Positions 25,392 to 33,941 of a stretch of DNA of 64,000 nt are shown piece after piece. A program made the translations under genes and the position numbers. The stretch covers positions 1,426,001-1,490,000 of the forward strand of contig JADJQR010000001.1 in the NCBI GenBank assembly GCA_016712675.1, written 5' to 3'. The DNA comes from a bacterium (GTDB lineage: Bacteria > Krumholzibacteriota > Krumholzibacteriia > LZORAL124-64-63). The notes beneath the pieces are model-generated. The model saw only the letters and a list, made by a program, of their open reading frames with translations, did no database searches and was not told the DNA's origin. Each line of letters starts with the position of its first letter. Position 1 is the first letter of the stretch.

Positions 25392-25982
25392 TCACGACGT
25401 CTTCAACTCGATTTCCGACATCTTCAGCAGTGGGTAGGCGACCAGTCGCCGGCGCAGCACGATCAGCGCTTCGATCGGCCCGGTCATCGTCCCGCTCGCC
25501 TTCGCCTCGAATTCGTGGGCCGGCGAATAGGCCTCGATGCCCTTGGCGCGCGGGTCGGTGCGCACCTCGCGCTTCATCCCGGCGATCCTCACCCCGGCGG
25601 GCAGGTCGCCGAGTGCGGCCAGGATCTCGTCCTCGTAGCGCTGCGCGTAGGCGTGGTACCTCAGTTCCATCGCCGCGCCGCGGATGCGGCGATTGGCGGT
25701 GATCTCCAGGCCGGTCTCGGCCGTGATCTGGCGCGCCAGGCCCTTGAGCCAGCCGGCGGTGGCTGCATCGGCAATGACGTGGCAATCGGAGTCGCGCACG
25801 CCAACCATCTCCGCCAGCTTCTCGGTCCGGCCTTCGTGCTTCACGCCTTCCAGGAAGCTGTAGTAGACCTGCGCCTGGCGACCGGCGCCCAGCAGCAGGC
25901 CGCTCAGGAACGCCCGCACGACCTTGGGCTTTCCGCGGAAAACGACCTCGTTGAAGGCGGCGGTGGTGCCGTCGGTGGCCAT
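25392..25982 (-). CDS. Conserved-looking protein of unknown function next to antiporter
   Basis: 196 residues, soluble, with no signal peptide or membrane segment. It begins MATDGTTAAFNEVVFRGKPK and contains LRYHAYAQRYEDEILAALGDLP and a C-terminal strand-rich part (EALIVLRRRLVAYPLLKM). I do not recognise the family. The gene starts 10 bases after the antiporter stop on the same strand, so they form an operon. A regulatory or accessory role for the transporter is possible but is inference only. Confidence 0.68.
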   Translation of the reverse strand: MATDGTTAAFNEVVFRGKPKVVRAFLSGLLLGAGRQAQVYYSFLEGVKHEGRTEKLAEMVGVRDSDCHVIADAATAGWLKGLARQITAETGLEITANRRIRGAAMELRYHAYAQRYEDEILAALGDLPAGVRIAGMKREVRTDPRAKGIEAYSPAHEFEAKASGTMTGPIEALIVLRRRLVAYPLLKMSEIELKTS

Positions 25983-25992
25983 GATGTCCCTC

Positions 25993-27609
25993 CTACCTGA
26001 AGAAGACGAGCGTAACGACGATGAACGCCGGCAGCAGCACGGGCGCCGACCACTTGAACAGGTAGCCGAAGAAGCTGGGCATCGCGATGCCGGACTCCTC
26101 GGCGATCGACTTGACCATGAAGTTCGGCGCGTTGCCGATGTAGGTCATGGCGCCCATGAACACCGCGCCGGCGGAGATCGCCTGCAGGTCGTGGACGAAC
26201 TCGGGATTGACCGTGGCCAGCTTCGACGCGTAGCCGAGCATGCCCGGCACCATGGCCTCGGTGGCGCCCAGGTCCCCCAGCGCCGCGTTGAAGAAGGTCA
26301 GGTAGGTCGGCGCATTGTCCAGGAACGCGGACAGCCCTCCCGTGGCCCAGAAGAAGCGCACCGGGCCGTGCACCGCGCCCACCAGTCCGGCCAGCGCGCC
26401 CTCGCTGCCGGCCTTGAGGATCGCCAGGGCCGGGATGATCGTGATGAAGATGCCGGCGAACAGGTAGGCCACCTCCTGGATGGGGGCCCAGGAGAAGCCG
26501 TTCTTCGCGCGCAGGGCGCGCGCGGTCGTGCGCAGGGAGAGCAGGCCCATGGCGATGATGATCACGTCCTTGAGCCAGTTCTGCAGGGGCACCACGACGG
26601 GATGGGCGCCGCCGCGGAAGACCGTGACCTCCGGCAACCGCAGCGAACCGGACAACACCACGGCGACCATGACCCCGAGCAGAAAGAGCAGGTTGTGCAG
26701 GCCCTCGATGCGGATCCCGCCCTCCGCCTTCGAACCGGGTGGCGTCGCGGTTTCCCGGCGGTACAGCAGCGTGTCGACGACCAGGAAGGTGCCGAGCACC
26801 AGCGCGGTGGCGACCAGCATGTGGGGCAGGATGCCCTTGGTCACCCAGAAGAACGGCACGCCGTGGAGGAAGCCCAGGAACAGGGGCGGGTCTCCCAGCG
26901 GCGTCAGCGAGCCGCCGATGTTCGCGATCAGGAAGATGAAGAAGATGACCACGTGGACCTGCGAGCGGCGCCAGGCGTTGGCGCGCAGGAGCGGACGGAT
27001 CAGCACCATGGCGGCGCCGGTCGTCCCGATCAGCGACGCCAGGAACGTGCCGATCAGCAGCAGCGTCGCATTGACGACGGGCTTGCCCTGCAGGTTGCCC
27101 CCGATGTAGATGCCGCCGGCGATCGTGTACAGGCCCCACAGCAGGATGATGAACGGCACGTAGTCGACCAGCACGATGTGGATGATCGCGCCGGTGGCCG
27201 CGGTGGCGTCCCAGACGAGGAACGGCACCGCGAACAGCAGGGCCCAGAACGCGGCGACCTTCGGGAAGTGGTGGTGCCAGAAATGGGGCGCCAGCAGCGG
27301 GAACAGCGCGATCGACAGCAGGATGCAGACGAAGGGGATCGCCGACCACAGCGGCAGCAGGCCGACCGGGTCGACGTGCCCGTGCCCGTGGTCGCCGCCC
27401 TCGCTTGCGTGCGCGACGGCGGCATGCCCCGCCGCCGGAGATTCGGTGTGGCCGGAGTCAGGGGCGCCGTGTCCGGCTTCTGCGTGGCCGGGGGCGGGAG
27501 CGACGACCGCCAGGGCGATGGCCAGGAACGTCGCGAGGATCGCCGGGGCGAACCGGCAACGGCGCCCGGCCGCGGGCGCGCCGCGGCGCATGAGCGGACT
27601 CGACTGCAT
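25993..27609 (-). CDS. NhaD/CitMHS-type sodium:proton antiporter with His-rich periplasmic N-terminus
   Basis: Inner-membrane transporter of 538 residues of the ion-transporter superfamily. A cleavable-looking hydrophobic segment (~21-44) precedes a His-rich stretch (eight His between 42 and 78). Then come ~12 membrane spans with family-like IANIGGSLTPLGDPPLFLGFL and GLSAFLDNAPTYLTFFNAALG and a matching late repeat GNAPNFMVKSIAEE. These two inverted signature segments are typical of NhaD-like Na+/H+ antiporters. The start ATG (27609) has GGAGG upstream; a minus-strand promoter lies at 27656-27684. The His-rich leader is unusual and could bind Zn or Ni. Confidence 0.85.
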   Translation of the reverse strand: MQSSPLMRRGAPAAGRRCRFAPAILATFLAIALAVVAPAPGHAEAGHGAPDSGHTESPAAGHAAVAHASEGGDHGHGHVDPVGLLPLWSAIPFVCILLSIALFPLLAPHFWHHHFPKVAAFWALLFAVPFLVWDATAATGAIIHIVLVDYVPFIILLWGLYTIAGGIYIGGNLQGKPVVNATLLLIGTFLASLIGTTGAAMVLIRPLLRANAWRRSQVHVVIFFIFLIANIGGSLTPLGDPPLFLGFLHGVPFFWVTKGILPHMLVATALVLGTFLVVDTLLYRRETATPPGSKAEGGIRIEGLHNLLFLLGVMVAVVLSGSLRLPEVTVFRGGAHPVVVPLQNWLKDVIIIAMGLLSLRTTARALRAKNGFSWAPIQEVAYLFAGIFITIIPALAILKAGSEGALAGLVGAVHGPVRFFWATGGLSAFLDNAPTYLTFFNAALGDLGATEAMVPGMLGYASKLATVNPEFVHDLQAISAGAVFMGAMTYIGNAPNFMVKSIAEESGIAMPSFFGYLFKWSAPVLLPAFIVVTLVFFR

Positions 27610-27642
27610 CGTGAGCCTCCGGAACGTGGGGCGACTTGGGAT

Positions 27643-27670
27643 TTGCCAAGGGCTAACCGTAGGGTATGAT
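27643..27670 (+). promoter_or_regulatory. Plus-strand promoter for glycosyltransferase gene
   Basis: TTGCCA (27643-27648), a 16-base spacer and TATGAT (27665-27670). It overlaps the opposite-strand promoter of the antiporter gene. Confidence 0.5.
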
Positions 27671-27684
27671 CCGCAGGCTGTCAA
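27656..27684 (-). promoter_or_regulatory. Minus-strand promoter for antiporter operon
   Basis: On the minus strand: TTGACA (27684-27679), a 17-base spacer and TACGGT (27661-27656). The -35 and -10 boxes interlock with the plus-strand promoter, so the two polymerases would compete for the same 40 bases. Confidence 0.45.
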
Positions 27685-27768
27685 TTTGCCCACGCCCGGC
27701 GGGTCCCGCGCCGGCCAGGTTGTCGGCTGGTTGCCGTCGGTGGCCGTTGCCCGGGCAGGAGAGGACCG

Positions 27769-28866
27769 TTGCGGATCTGCCAGCTTTCGACCCGGCGCGA
27801 CTTCTACGGCGGTGAAGTGTGCCTGGCCAACCTGGCGCGGGGCCTGCGGCAGCGCGGGCACCAGACCACCTGTGTCGTCCGTCCCGATGCCCGTCTGGCT
27901 CCCGAACTGGCGGCACGCGGGCTGCCCGTGCACGTACTGCCGCTGCGCGACTGGTACGAGCCTGTCTCGATCGCGCGGCTTGCCGCCTGGCTCCGCCGCG
28001 AGCGTGTCGCCATCCTTCACGCGCACAATCCGCGCGACTGGTTCATCGCCGCGGCGGCCACCGTCGGCACCGGCACGGTGTGCGTCGGTTCCCGGCACCT
28101 GCTGCGGCCGGTGGCCCACGTCGCACTCAAGCGGTCCTTCCTGCAGCGGCTCGGCGCGATGATCGCCGTCAGCGACGCGGTGCGCGTCTCGGCGGCGGGG
28201 CTCGTGGTGCCGGAACGCTTGGTCACCGTTCCCAACGGTATCGAGTTGGAGACGGAGGAACAGGCCGGTCCCGCGCTGCGCCGCGAGCTGGGGCTGGCGC
28301 CGCGGCAGCCGGTCGTCGGGTGCGTGGCGCGGCTGAGCCCGGAGAAGGGCCTGGGGGACCTCCTGCAGGCCGTCTCCCTCCTGCGCGGGCGCTGGCCGCA
28401 GTTGGCGTTGATCCTGGTGGGCGAAGCCCCGGCCGGCTCAGGGCACGCCGACGACCTGCGCCGGCGCGCGGCAGGCCTGGGCCTGGAGGACCGCGTGCAC
28501 TTCTGCGGCTACCGCCGGTCCGCGGCCGATCTTTGCGCGGCGTTCGATGTCCACGTCACCTCTTCGCTGGCCGAACCCTGCGGCCTTGCCACGCTGGAAG
28601 CCATGGCCCGGGGCCGGCCGGTCGTTGCCACGGCCAGCGGGGGCAGCCCCGAGCTCGTCGACGACGGCGTCGAGGGTTTCCTGGTGCCACCGGGCGACCC
28701 GGTTCGCCTGGCCGCCCGCCTGGACTGCCTGCTCGATTCGGAGGGCCTGCGCCGGGAAATGGGCCGCCGCGGCCGCGCCCGCGTGGAGCGCGACTTCGGC
28801 CTCGACCTGATGGCCGAGCGCACAGAGGCGGTCTACCTCGAGGCGCTGGCCCGCGTTCCCGGCTGA
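27769..28866 (+). CDS. GT4-family glycosyltransferase
   Basis: 365-residue GT-B enzyme with retaining GT4 features: N-terminal acceptor domain RRDFYGGEVCLANLARGL, then VPNGIE, VARLSPEKGLGDLLQA (donor-phosphate Arg/Lys region) and EAMARGRPVVATASGGSPELV (the E-x7-E type nucleotide-sugar motif region). It probably builds a surface polysaccharide or lipooligosaccharide, but donor and acceptor are unknown. The TTG start is supported by AGGAGAGGA. It stands alone between the antiporter operon and kor genes. Confidence 0.88.
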   Translation: MRICQLSTRRDFYGGEVCLANLARGLRQRGHQTTCVVRPDARLAPELAARGLPVHVLPLRDWYEPVSIARLAAWLRRERVAILHAHNPRDWFIAAAATVGTGTVCVGSRHLLRPVAHVALKRSFLQRLGAMIAVSDAVRVSAAGLVVPERLVTVPNGIELETEEQAGPALRRELGLAPRQPVVGCVARLSPEKGLGDLLQAVSLLRGRWPQLALILVGEAPAGSGHADDLRRRAAGLGLEDRVHFCGYRRSAADLCAAFDVHVTSSLAEPCGLATLEAMARGRPVVATASGGSPELVDDGVEGFLVPPGDPVRLAARLDCLLDSEGLRREMGRRGRARVERDFGLDLMAERTEAVYLEALARVPG

Positions 28867-28933
28867 ACCCGGGTCCTGCCGGCCGAGCTGTCCCGGTTGT
28901 CGTCACCGATTACCCAATAGGCCACAAGCGCAT

Positions 28934-28964
28934 TTGCTGGCGCGGGGTCTGCCGCCGGTATAGA
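28934..28964 (+). promoter_or_regulatory. Possible promoter of korAB
   Basis: TTGCTG (28934-28939), a 19-base spacer and TATAGA (28959-28964) in the 263-base gap before korA. The spacer is long. A sigma-54-like TGGCGC...TGC arrangement overlaps it (28938-28952) but misses consensus positions. The rest of this gap shows nothing clear. Confidence 0.28.
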
Positions 28965-29129
28965 TTTGGCCGCATGTTTCCGGTGCCGGACCTTCATCCG
29001 CCCCGCGGCGGTGCTGGCCCGAGGCCGGCCGTGCCCGGCCCGAGCGGTCGGGCCCCTACCGGACCCGAGCGCCCCCTGCCCTGCCCGCTGGCCGCGCAGG
29101 ACCCCGGGGCGAGGAGGCGACCCGACCTC

Positions 29130-30980
29130 ATGTCTTCCGACACCAGCGAGATCATCCGCCAGGATGACGTCACCATCCGTTTCGCCGGCGACTCCGGCGA
29201 CGGCATGCAGCTGACCGGCACCCAGTTCACCGACACCACGGCGAAGGTCGGCAACGACCTGGCGACGTTCCCCGATTTCCCGGCGGAGATCCGCGCCCCG
29301 GCCGGCACGCGGGCCGGCGTCTCGGGCTTCCAGATCCACTTCAGCTCGGCGGACATCTACACGCCGGGCGACGCGCCGGACGTGCTGGTGGCGATGAACC
29401 CGGCCGCGCTGATCATCAACTACAAGGACATCAAGCCGGGCGGCATCATCCTGGTCAACACGGGCTCCTTCACCGAGAAGGACCTCGAGCGCGCCGACCT
29501 CACGAGCAACCCGCTGACCGACGGCACGCTCTCGGGCTTCCGCGTGATCCAGGAGGACATCAACCAGCGCACCATCGAGGCCCTGGCCGAGACGACGCTC
29601 GGCAAGAAGGACGTCCTGCGCTGCAAGAACTTCTTCACGCTGGGCATGATGTACTGGCTGTTCAGCCGCCCGCTCGAGCCGACGCTCGAGTGGCTGCACG
29701 AGAAGTTCGGCAAGAAGCCGGAGCTGTTCGATGCCAATACGCGCGCGCTGAAGGCCGGCTACAACCACGGCGAACTGCTGCGCCTGTTCCAGGGCCGCTA
29801 CGAGGTGCCGAAGGTCGATAACATCGAGCCCGGCACCTACCGCAACATCAATGGCAACCAGGCGGTCGCGATCGGCCTGGTGGCGGGCGCCGAGCTGGCG
29901 GGCCTCAAGGCTTTCCTCGGCTCGTACCCGATCACCCCGGCCACCGACATCCTGCAGTACATGTCGCTGAACAAGAACTACGGCGTCATCACCTGCCAGA
30001 TGGAGGACGAGATCGCCGGCATCTGCACGGCGATCGGCGCCTCGTTCGCCGGCCACCTCGGCATCACCACGACCTCGGGGCCCGGCCTGGCGCTGAAGAC
30101 CGAGGCCATGGGCCTGGCCGTGATCACCGAACTGCCGCTGGTCATCGTCAACGTGCAGCGCGGCGGCCCGTCGACTGGCCTGCCGACCAAGGTGGAGCAG
30201 GCCGACCTGCTGCAGTCCATCTTCGGCCGCAATGGCGAGTGCCCGATCCCCGTGATCGCCTGCTCCTGCCCTGCCGACGGCTTCGAGTGCGCGGTCGAGG
30301 CCTGCCGGATCGCCGTCGAGTACATGACGCCGGTGATCCTGCTGAGCGACAACTACATCGCCAACGGGGCCGAGCCCTGGAGGCTGCCGGCGATGGAGGA
30401 CCTGCCTCGGTTCGAGGTCAGGTTCGTCACCAATCCGGAGGGCTACACGCCCTACACGCGTGACGCCAAGCTGGCGCGCATGTGGGCCAAGCCCGGCACT
30501 CCCGGCCTGATGCACCGCATCGGCGGGCTGGAGAAGCACGCGGTCACCGGCAACGTCTCGTACGATCCGGACAACCACCAGGTCATGTGCGAGACGCGCC
30601 TGGCCAAGGTGATGGGCATCCGCGAGTCGATCCCGACGCCGGTCTACCACGGTCCGGACGCGCCGGACGTGCTGGTGATCGGGTGGGGTTCGACCTACGG
30701 CGCCATCCGCAGCTCGGTCGAGGCCCTGCAGCGCGAGGGCAAGCGGATCGGCCGCCTGCACATGCGCCACCTGTACCCGCTGCCGCAGGGCCTGCCGGAG
30801 ATCTTTGCCGGCGCCCGGCGCATCGTGGTGCCGGAGATGAACTTCGGACAGCTGGCGCGCTATCTCACCAGCGAGTACCCGCAGTTCAAGTTCGAGACGC
30901 ACTACAAGGTCAAGGGCAAGCCGTTCTTCGCGCCCGAGTTGAAGGCGCACTTCCGCACGATCCTGGAGGAGATGGCATGA
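29130..30980 (+). CDS. korA: 2-oxoacid (2-oxoglutarate-type):ferredoxin oxidoreductase, fused gamma-alpha subunit
   Basis: 616 residues. Residues ~10-195 form the gamma-type domain (VTIRFAGDSGDGMQLTGTQF ... VAMNPAALIINY). The remainder is the alpha pyrimidine-binding part (GNQAVAIGLVAGAELAGLKAF, SYPITPATDILQYM, QMEDEIAGI, TTSGPGLALKTEAMGLAV). With KorB it oxidises 2-oxoglutarate (or a similar 2-oxoacid) with CoA, passing electrons to ferredoxin; in reverse it would fix CO2. Substrate assignment rests on family resemblance. GAGGAGG lies 12 bases before the ATG. Stop overlaps korB (ATGA). Confidence 0.93.
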   Translation: MSSDTSEIIRQDDVTIRFAGDSGDGMQLTGTQFTDTTAKVGNDLATFPDFPAEIRAPAGTRAGVSGFQIHFSSADIYTPGDAPDVLVAMNPAALIINYKDIKPGGIILVNTGSFTEKDLERADLTSNPLTDGTLSGFRVIQEDINQRTIEALAETTLGKKDVLRCKNFFTLGMMYWLFSRPLEPTLEWLHEKFGKKPELFDANTRALKAGYNHGELLRLFQGRYEVPKVDNIEPGTYRNINGNQAVAIGLVAGAELAGLKAFLGSYPITPATDILQYMSLNKNYGVITCQMEDEIAGICTAIGASFAGHLGITTTSGPGLALKTEAMGLAVITELPLVIVNVQRGGPSTGLPTKVEQADLLQSIFGRNGECPIPVIACSCPADGFECAVEACRIAVEYMTPVILLSDNYIANGAEPWRLPAMEDLPRFEVRFVTNPEGYTPYTRDAKLARMWAKPGTPGLMHRIGGLEKHAVTGNVSYDPDNHQVMCETRLAKVMGIRESIPTPVYHGPDAPDVLVIGWGSTYGAIRSSVEALQREGKRIGRLHMRHLYPLPQGLPEIFAGARRIVVPEMNFGQLARYLTSEYPQFKFETHYKVKGKPFFAPELKAHFRTILEEMA

Positions 30981-31975
30981 GCGAGCTCCAGCAACTGAAG
31001 GCCAAGGACTTCAAGTCCGACCAGGAGATCCGGTGGTGCCCCGGCTGCGGCGACTACTCGATCATCGCCGGCGTGCAGAACGTGCTGGCGGACATCGGCG
31101 TCGCGCGCGAAAACGTTGTCATGGTGTCGGGTATCGGCTGCTCCAGCCGGTTCCCGTACTACATGGAGACCTACGGCTTCCACGGGATCCACGGTCGCGC
31201 CAACGCGATCGCCACCGGCGTCAAGGTGGCCAATCCCGACCTGCAGGTCTGGGTCATCACCGGTGACGGCGATGGCCTGTCGATCGGCGGCAACCACATG
31301 ATCCACTCCCTGCGCCGCAACGTGGACCTGAAGATCATCCTGTTCAACAACGAGATCTATGGCCTGACCAAGGGCCAGTATTCGCCCACGTCGCCGCAGG
31401 GCCTGCAGACCAAGACCTCGCCGTTCGGTTCGGTCGATGCCCCCTTCAACCCGCTGATGCTGGCGCTGGGCTCGGGCGCGACGTTTGTCGCGCGCACGCT
31501 CGACACCCAGCCGAAGCACATGAAGGAAGTGCTTGCGGCCGCCGCCACCCACAAGGGCTCGGCCTTCGTCGAGGTCTGGCAGAACTGCGTCATCTTCAAC
31601 GACGGCGCGTTCAAGAGCTGGACCGACAAGACCACGCGCGATGAGCAGACGATCATGCTGCAGCCCGGCCAGCCGATGGTGTTCGGCAAGGACCAGGCGA
31701 AGGGCCTCAGGATCGACGGCTTCTCGCTGAAGGTCGTGCCGGCGGCCGAGGCTTCCGCCTGGGACCCGACGGCCGACTCGGCCGGGCCGGCTTTCGTGAT
31801 GACGCAGCTGGACAACGACCCGGCGATGCCGCGTCCGTTCGGCGTCTTCCGCTCGGTGCTGCGGCCGACACTGGACGACCTGGTCCGGGACCAGGTCCGG
31901 ACCGTGACCACGAAGCGTGGCCCCGGCACCCTGAAGGACCTGCTCTACACTTCGGACTGCTGGAAGGTCGGCTAG
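30977..31975 (+). CDS. korB: 2-oxoacid (2-oxoglutarate-type):ferredoxin oxidoreductase, beta subunit
   Basis: TPP-binding subunit of 332 residues. Visible signatures are RWCPGCGDYSII, the TPP/Mg motif GDGDGLSIGGNH and the strand-turn FNNEIYGLTKGQYSPTS, with GIGCSSR between them. These match the KorB/OforB group that works with gamma-alpha fused KorA. No separate delta (ferredoxin) subunit gene is adjacent, so a free ferredoxin must take the electrons. Presence fits an anaerobic or microaerobic tricarboxylic-acid variant (inference). Confidence 0.93.
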   Translation: MSELQQLKAKDFKSDQEIRWCPGCGDYSIIAGVQNVLADIGVARENVVMVSGIGCSSRFPYYMETYGFHGIHGRANAIATGVKVANPDLQVWVITGDGDGLSIGGNHMIHSLRRNVDLKIILFNNEIYGLTKGQYSPTSPQGLQTKTSPFGSVDAPFNPLMLALGSGATFVARTLDTQPKHMKEVLAAAATHKGSAFVEVWQNCVIFNDGAFKSWTDKTTRDEQTIMLQPGQPMVFGKDQAKGLRIDGFSLKVVPAAEASAWDPTADSAGPAFVMTQLDNDPAMPRPFGVFRSVLRPTLDDLVRDQVRTVTTKRGPGTLKDLLYTSDCWKVG

Positions 31976-32028
31976 TCGGCGGCCGCTGCTGCCCGGAGCG
32001 CCGCTCCCGCCAGGGGGCGGCGTTTCCG

Positions 32029-32057
32029 TTGCCGGGGTTCCGGCATCGGGTTATGCT
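32029..32057 (+). promoter_or_regulatory. Sigma-70-type promoter for MBL-lipA-kinase-regulator unit
   Basis: TTGCCG (32029-32034), a 17-base spacer and TATGCT (32052-32057), 53 bases before the ATG at 32110. Confidence 0.5.
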
Positions 32058-32109
32058 TGCCGCGGGGCAGAGGCTGCCCGGCCAGGGCCGGGCCACGAGG
32101 CGGAGGATC

Positions 32110-32985
32110 ATGAGATTGGGTGACTGGCGGTTCCGGGCCTTCCACGACGGCCGCTTCAAGCTGGATGGCGGTGCCATGTTCGGCGTCGTGCCCAAGGTGT
32201 TCTGGGAGAAGGAACACCCGGCCGACGCGAGCAATCGCATCGACCTGGACCTGCGCTGCCTGCTGGCCGAGGGCGGCGACCGCCGCGTGCTCGTGGACGT
32301 CGGGATGGGCGACCGCTGGAGCGACAAGCAGGTGGGCATCTTCGCCATCGAGCGGCGTCCGCGCCAACTGACGGCCGAACTGGCGGAGGCGGGCATCACC
32401 CGCGAGTCGATCACCGACGTCGTGCTGACGCACCTCCACTTCGACCACGCCGGCGGCGCGCTGCGCCAGGGCGAGGACGGCCTGGAACTGGTGTTCCCCA
32501 ACGCGCGCCACTGGGTCCAGAAGCGGCACTGGGACTGGGCGCACGACCCCAGCGAGCGCGACCGCGCCAGCTTCCGCCGCGAGGATTTCGACCTGCTGGA
32601 GGCGCGGGGGCAGCTGCAGATGGTGGACGGCGCCGCCGAGATCTTCCCCGGGGTCCGCGTGACACCGGTCAACGGGCACACCACCGGACAGCAGCTCGTG
32701 GAGTTCCACACCGGCCAGGGCGTGGTGGTCTTCGTGGGCGACCTGATCCCCTTCCTGAGCCAGCTTCATGTCCCCTGGATCATGGGCTTCGACCTCAACC
32801 CGCTGCTGACGGTCGCCGAGAAGAAGAAGTTCCTGACGCGCGCGGTGGAGGACGGCTACATCCTCGTCTTCGAGCACGACCCCCGCTTCGAGGCCGCGAC
32901 CGTACGTTTCGGCGACGGCCGCTTCCAGCCCGGCCAGGTCTTCACGCTGGCGGCAGGGCTGCCCGGGCCGGGAGAAGCGGCGTGA
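32110..32985 (+). CDS. Metallo-beta-lactamase-fold hydrolase
   Basis: 291 residues. The zinc motif THLHFDHAGG (HxHxDH) is preceded by VLVDVGMGDRW. Later ligands are seen in PVNGHTTGQ, VFVGDLIP and FEHDP. This is the layout of the lactonase/quorum-quenching-like MBL subgroup with both metals likely bound. Substrate unknown. It begins after GGAGG (32102-32106) and its stop overlaps lipA's GTG. Co-transcription with lipA may be only organisational. Confidence 0.88.
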   Translation: MRLGDWRFRAFHDGRFKLDGGAMFGVVPKVFWEKEHPADASNRIDLDLRCLLAEGGDRRVLVDVGMGDRWSDKQVGIFAIERRPRQLTAELAEAGITRESITDVVLTHLHFDHAGGALRQGEDGLELVFPNARHWVQKRHWDWAHDPSERDRASFRREDFDLLEARGQLQMVDGAAEIFPGVRVTPVNGHTTGQQLVEFHTGQGVVVFVGDLIPFLSQLHVPWIMGFDLNPLLTVAEKKKFLTRAVEDGYILVFEHDPRFEAATVRFGDGRFQPGQVFTLAAGLPGPGEAA

Positions 32986-33941
32986 GCGACGAACCGCGCG
33001 ACGACGTGTTCCCGCTGGTGCCCGCTGCCGCCAAGACCCCCGGCCGCAAGCCCGAGTGGCTGCGCATGAAGCGGCAGGGCGGGGCCGACTACAACGACCT
33101 CAAGCGGCTGCTGCGCACTTCCCGCCTGAACACGGTGTGCGAGAGCGCCAACTGCCCGAACCGCGGCGAGTGCTTCGCCAACCGCACGGCGACCTTCATG
33201 CTGCTGGGCAACGTCTGCACGCGCCACTGCACCTTCTGCAACATCCCCGGTGGCCGTGTGGCGACGGTGGACGACGACGAACCCCGGCGCGTGGCAGAGG
33301 CGGTCCGTGAGCTCTCCCTGCGCTTCGCGGTCGTCACGTCGGTGAACCGGGACGACCTGCCTGACGGCGGCGCGGCGCACTTCGCGGCGACCATCCGTAC
33401 GATCAGGCGCCTAGTCCCGGGCTGTGGCGTCGAGGTCCTGATCCCCGACTTCCTGGGCGACGCGCTGGCGCTGGAGACCGTGCTCGAGGCGCGGCCGGAG
33501 GTCCTGAACCACAACCTCGAGACGGTGCCGCGCCTGTACCCGGCGCTGCGTCCGCAGGCGGACTACCGCCGTTCGCTGCAGGTGCTGAGCCGGTCGCGCC
33601 AGTGGGCGGACGGATTCGGCGCCGCCGTCCGGGTGAAGACCGGCATCATGGTCGGCGTGGGCGAGACCTGCGACGAGGTGCTGGACCTCATGCGCGATGC
33701 GGTCGCGCACGGTGTGCAGGTCCTGACGATCGGGCAGTACCTGCAGCCGACCGCCGCGCACCACCCGGTCGCGCGCTGGGTCGCACCCGACGAGTTCGTC
33801 CACTATGCCGAGGCTGGCCGCTCGCTCGGGCTCGAGTGGGTGGAATCGGGCCCGCTGGTGCGTTCGAGCTACCACGCGCGCGAGCAGTCGCAGGCCGATG
33901 GCGGCGGGCACCCCCTGGCGGGCGCCGCCGACGCCGGATGA
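32982..33941 (+). CDS. lipA: Lipoyl synthase
   Basis: Radical-SAM enzyme inserting two sulfurs into octanoyl-lipoyl domains. The auxiliary cluster motif is CESANCPNRGEC and the radical-SAM motif is CTRHCTFCNI. TSVNRDDLPDGG and the C-terminal Arg-Ser-Ser motif in GPLVRSSYHA are present. The length of 319 residues is normal. GTG start overlaps the MBL stop (GTGA), and the stop overlaps the kinase start (ATGA). lipB is not in the window. Confidence 0.96.
   Translation: MSDEPRDDVFPLVPAAAKTPGRKPEWLRMKRQGGADYNDLKRLLRTSRLNTVCESANCPNRGECFANRTATFMLLGNVCTRHCTFCNIPGGRVATVDDDEPRRVAEAVRELSLRFAVVTSVNRDDLPDGGAAHFAATIRTIRRLVPGCGVEVLIPDFLGDALALETVLEARPEVLNHNLETVPRLYPALRPQADYRRSLQVLSRSRQWADGFGAAVRVKTGIMVGVGETCDEVLDLMRDAVAHGVQVLTIGQYLQPTAAHHPVARWVAPDEFVHYAEAGRSLGLEWVESGPLVRSSYHAREQSQADGGGHPLAGAADAG

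Noticed and set aside
28938-28952. Sigma-54-like TGGCGC...CTGC site upstream of korA
   Set aside because: It misses two to three consensus positions in a GC-rich background and overlaps an equally plausible sigma-70 -10 box.
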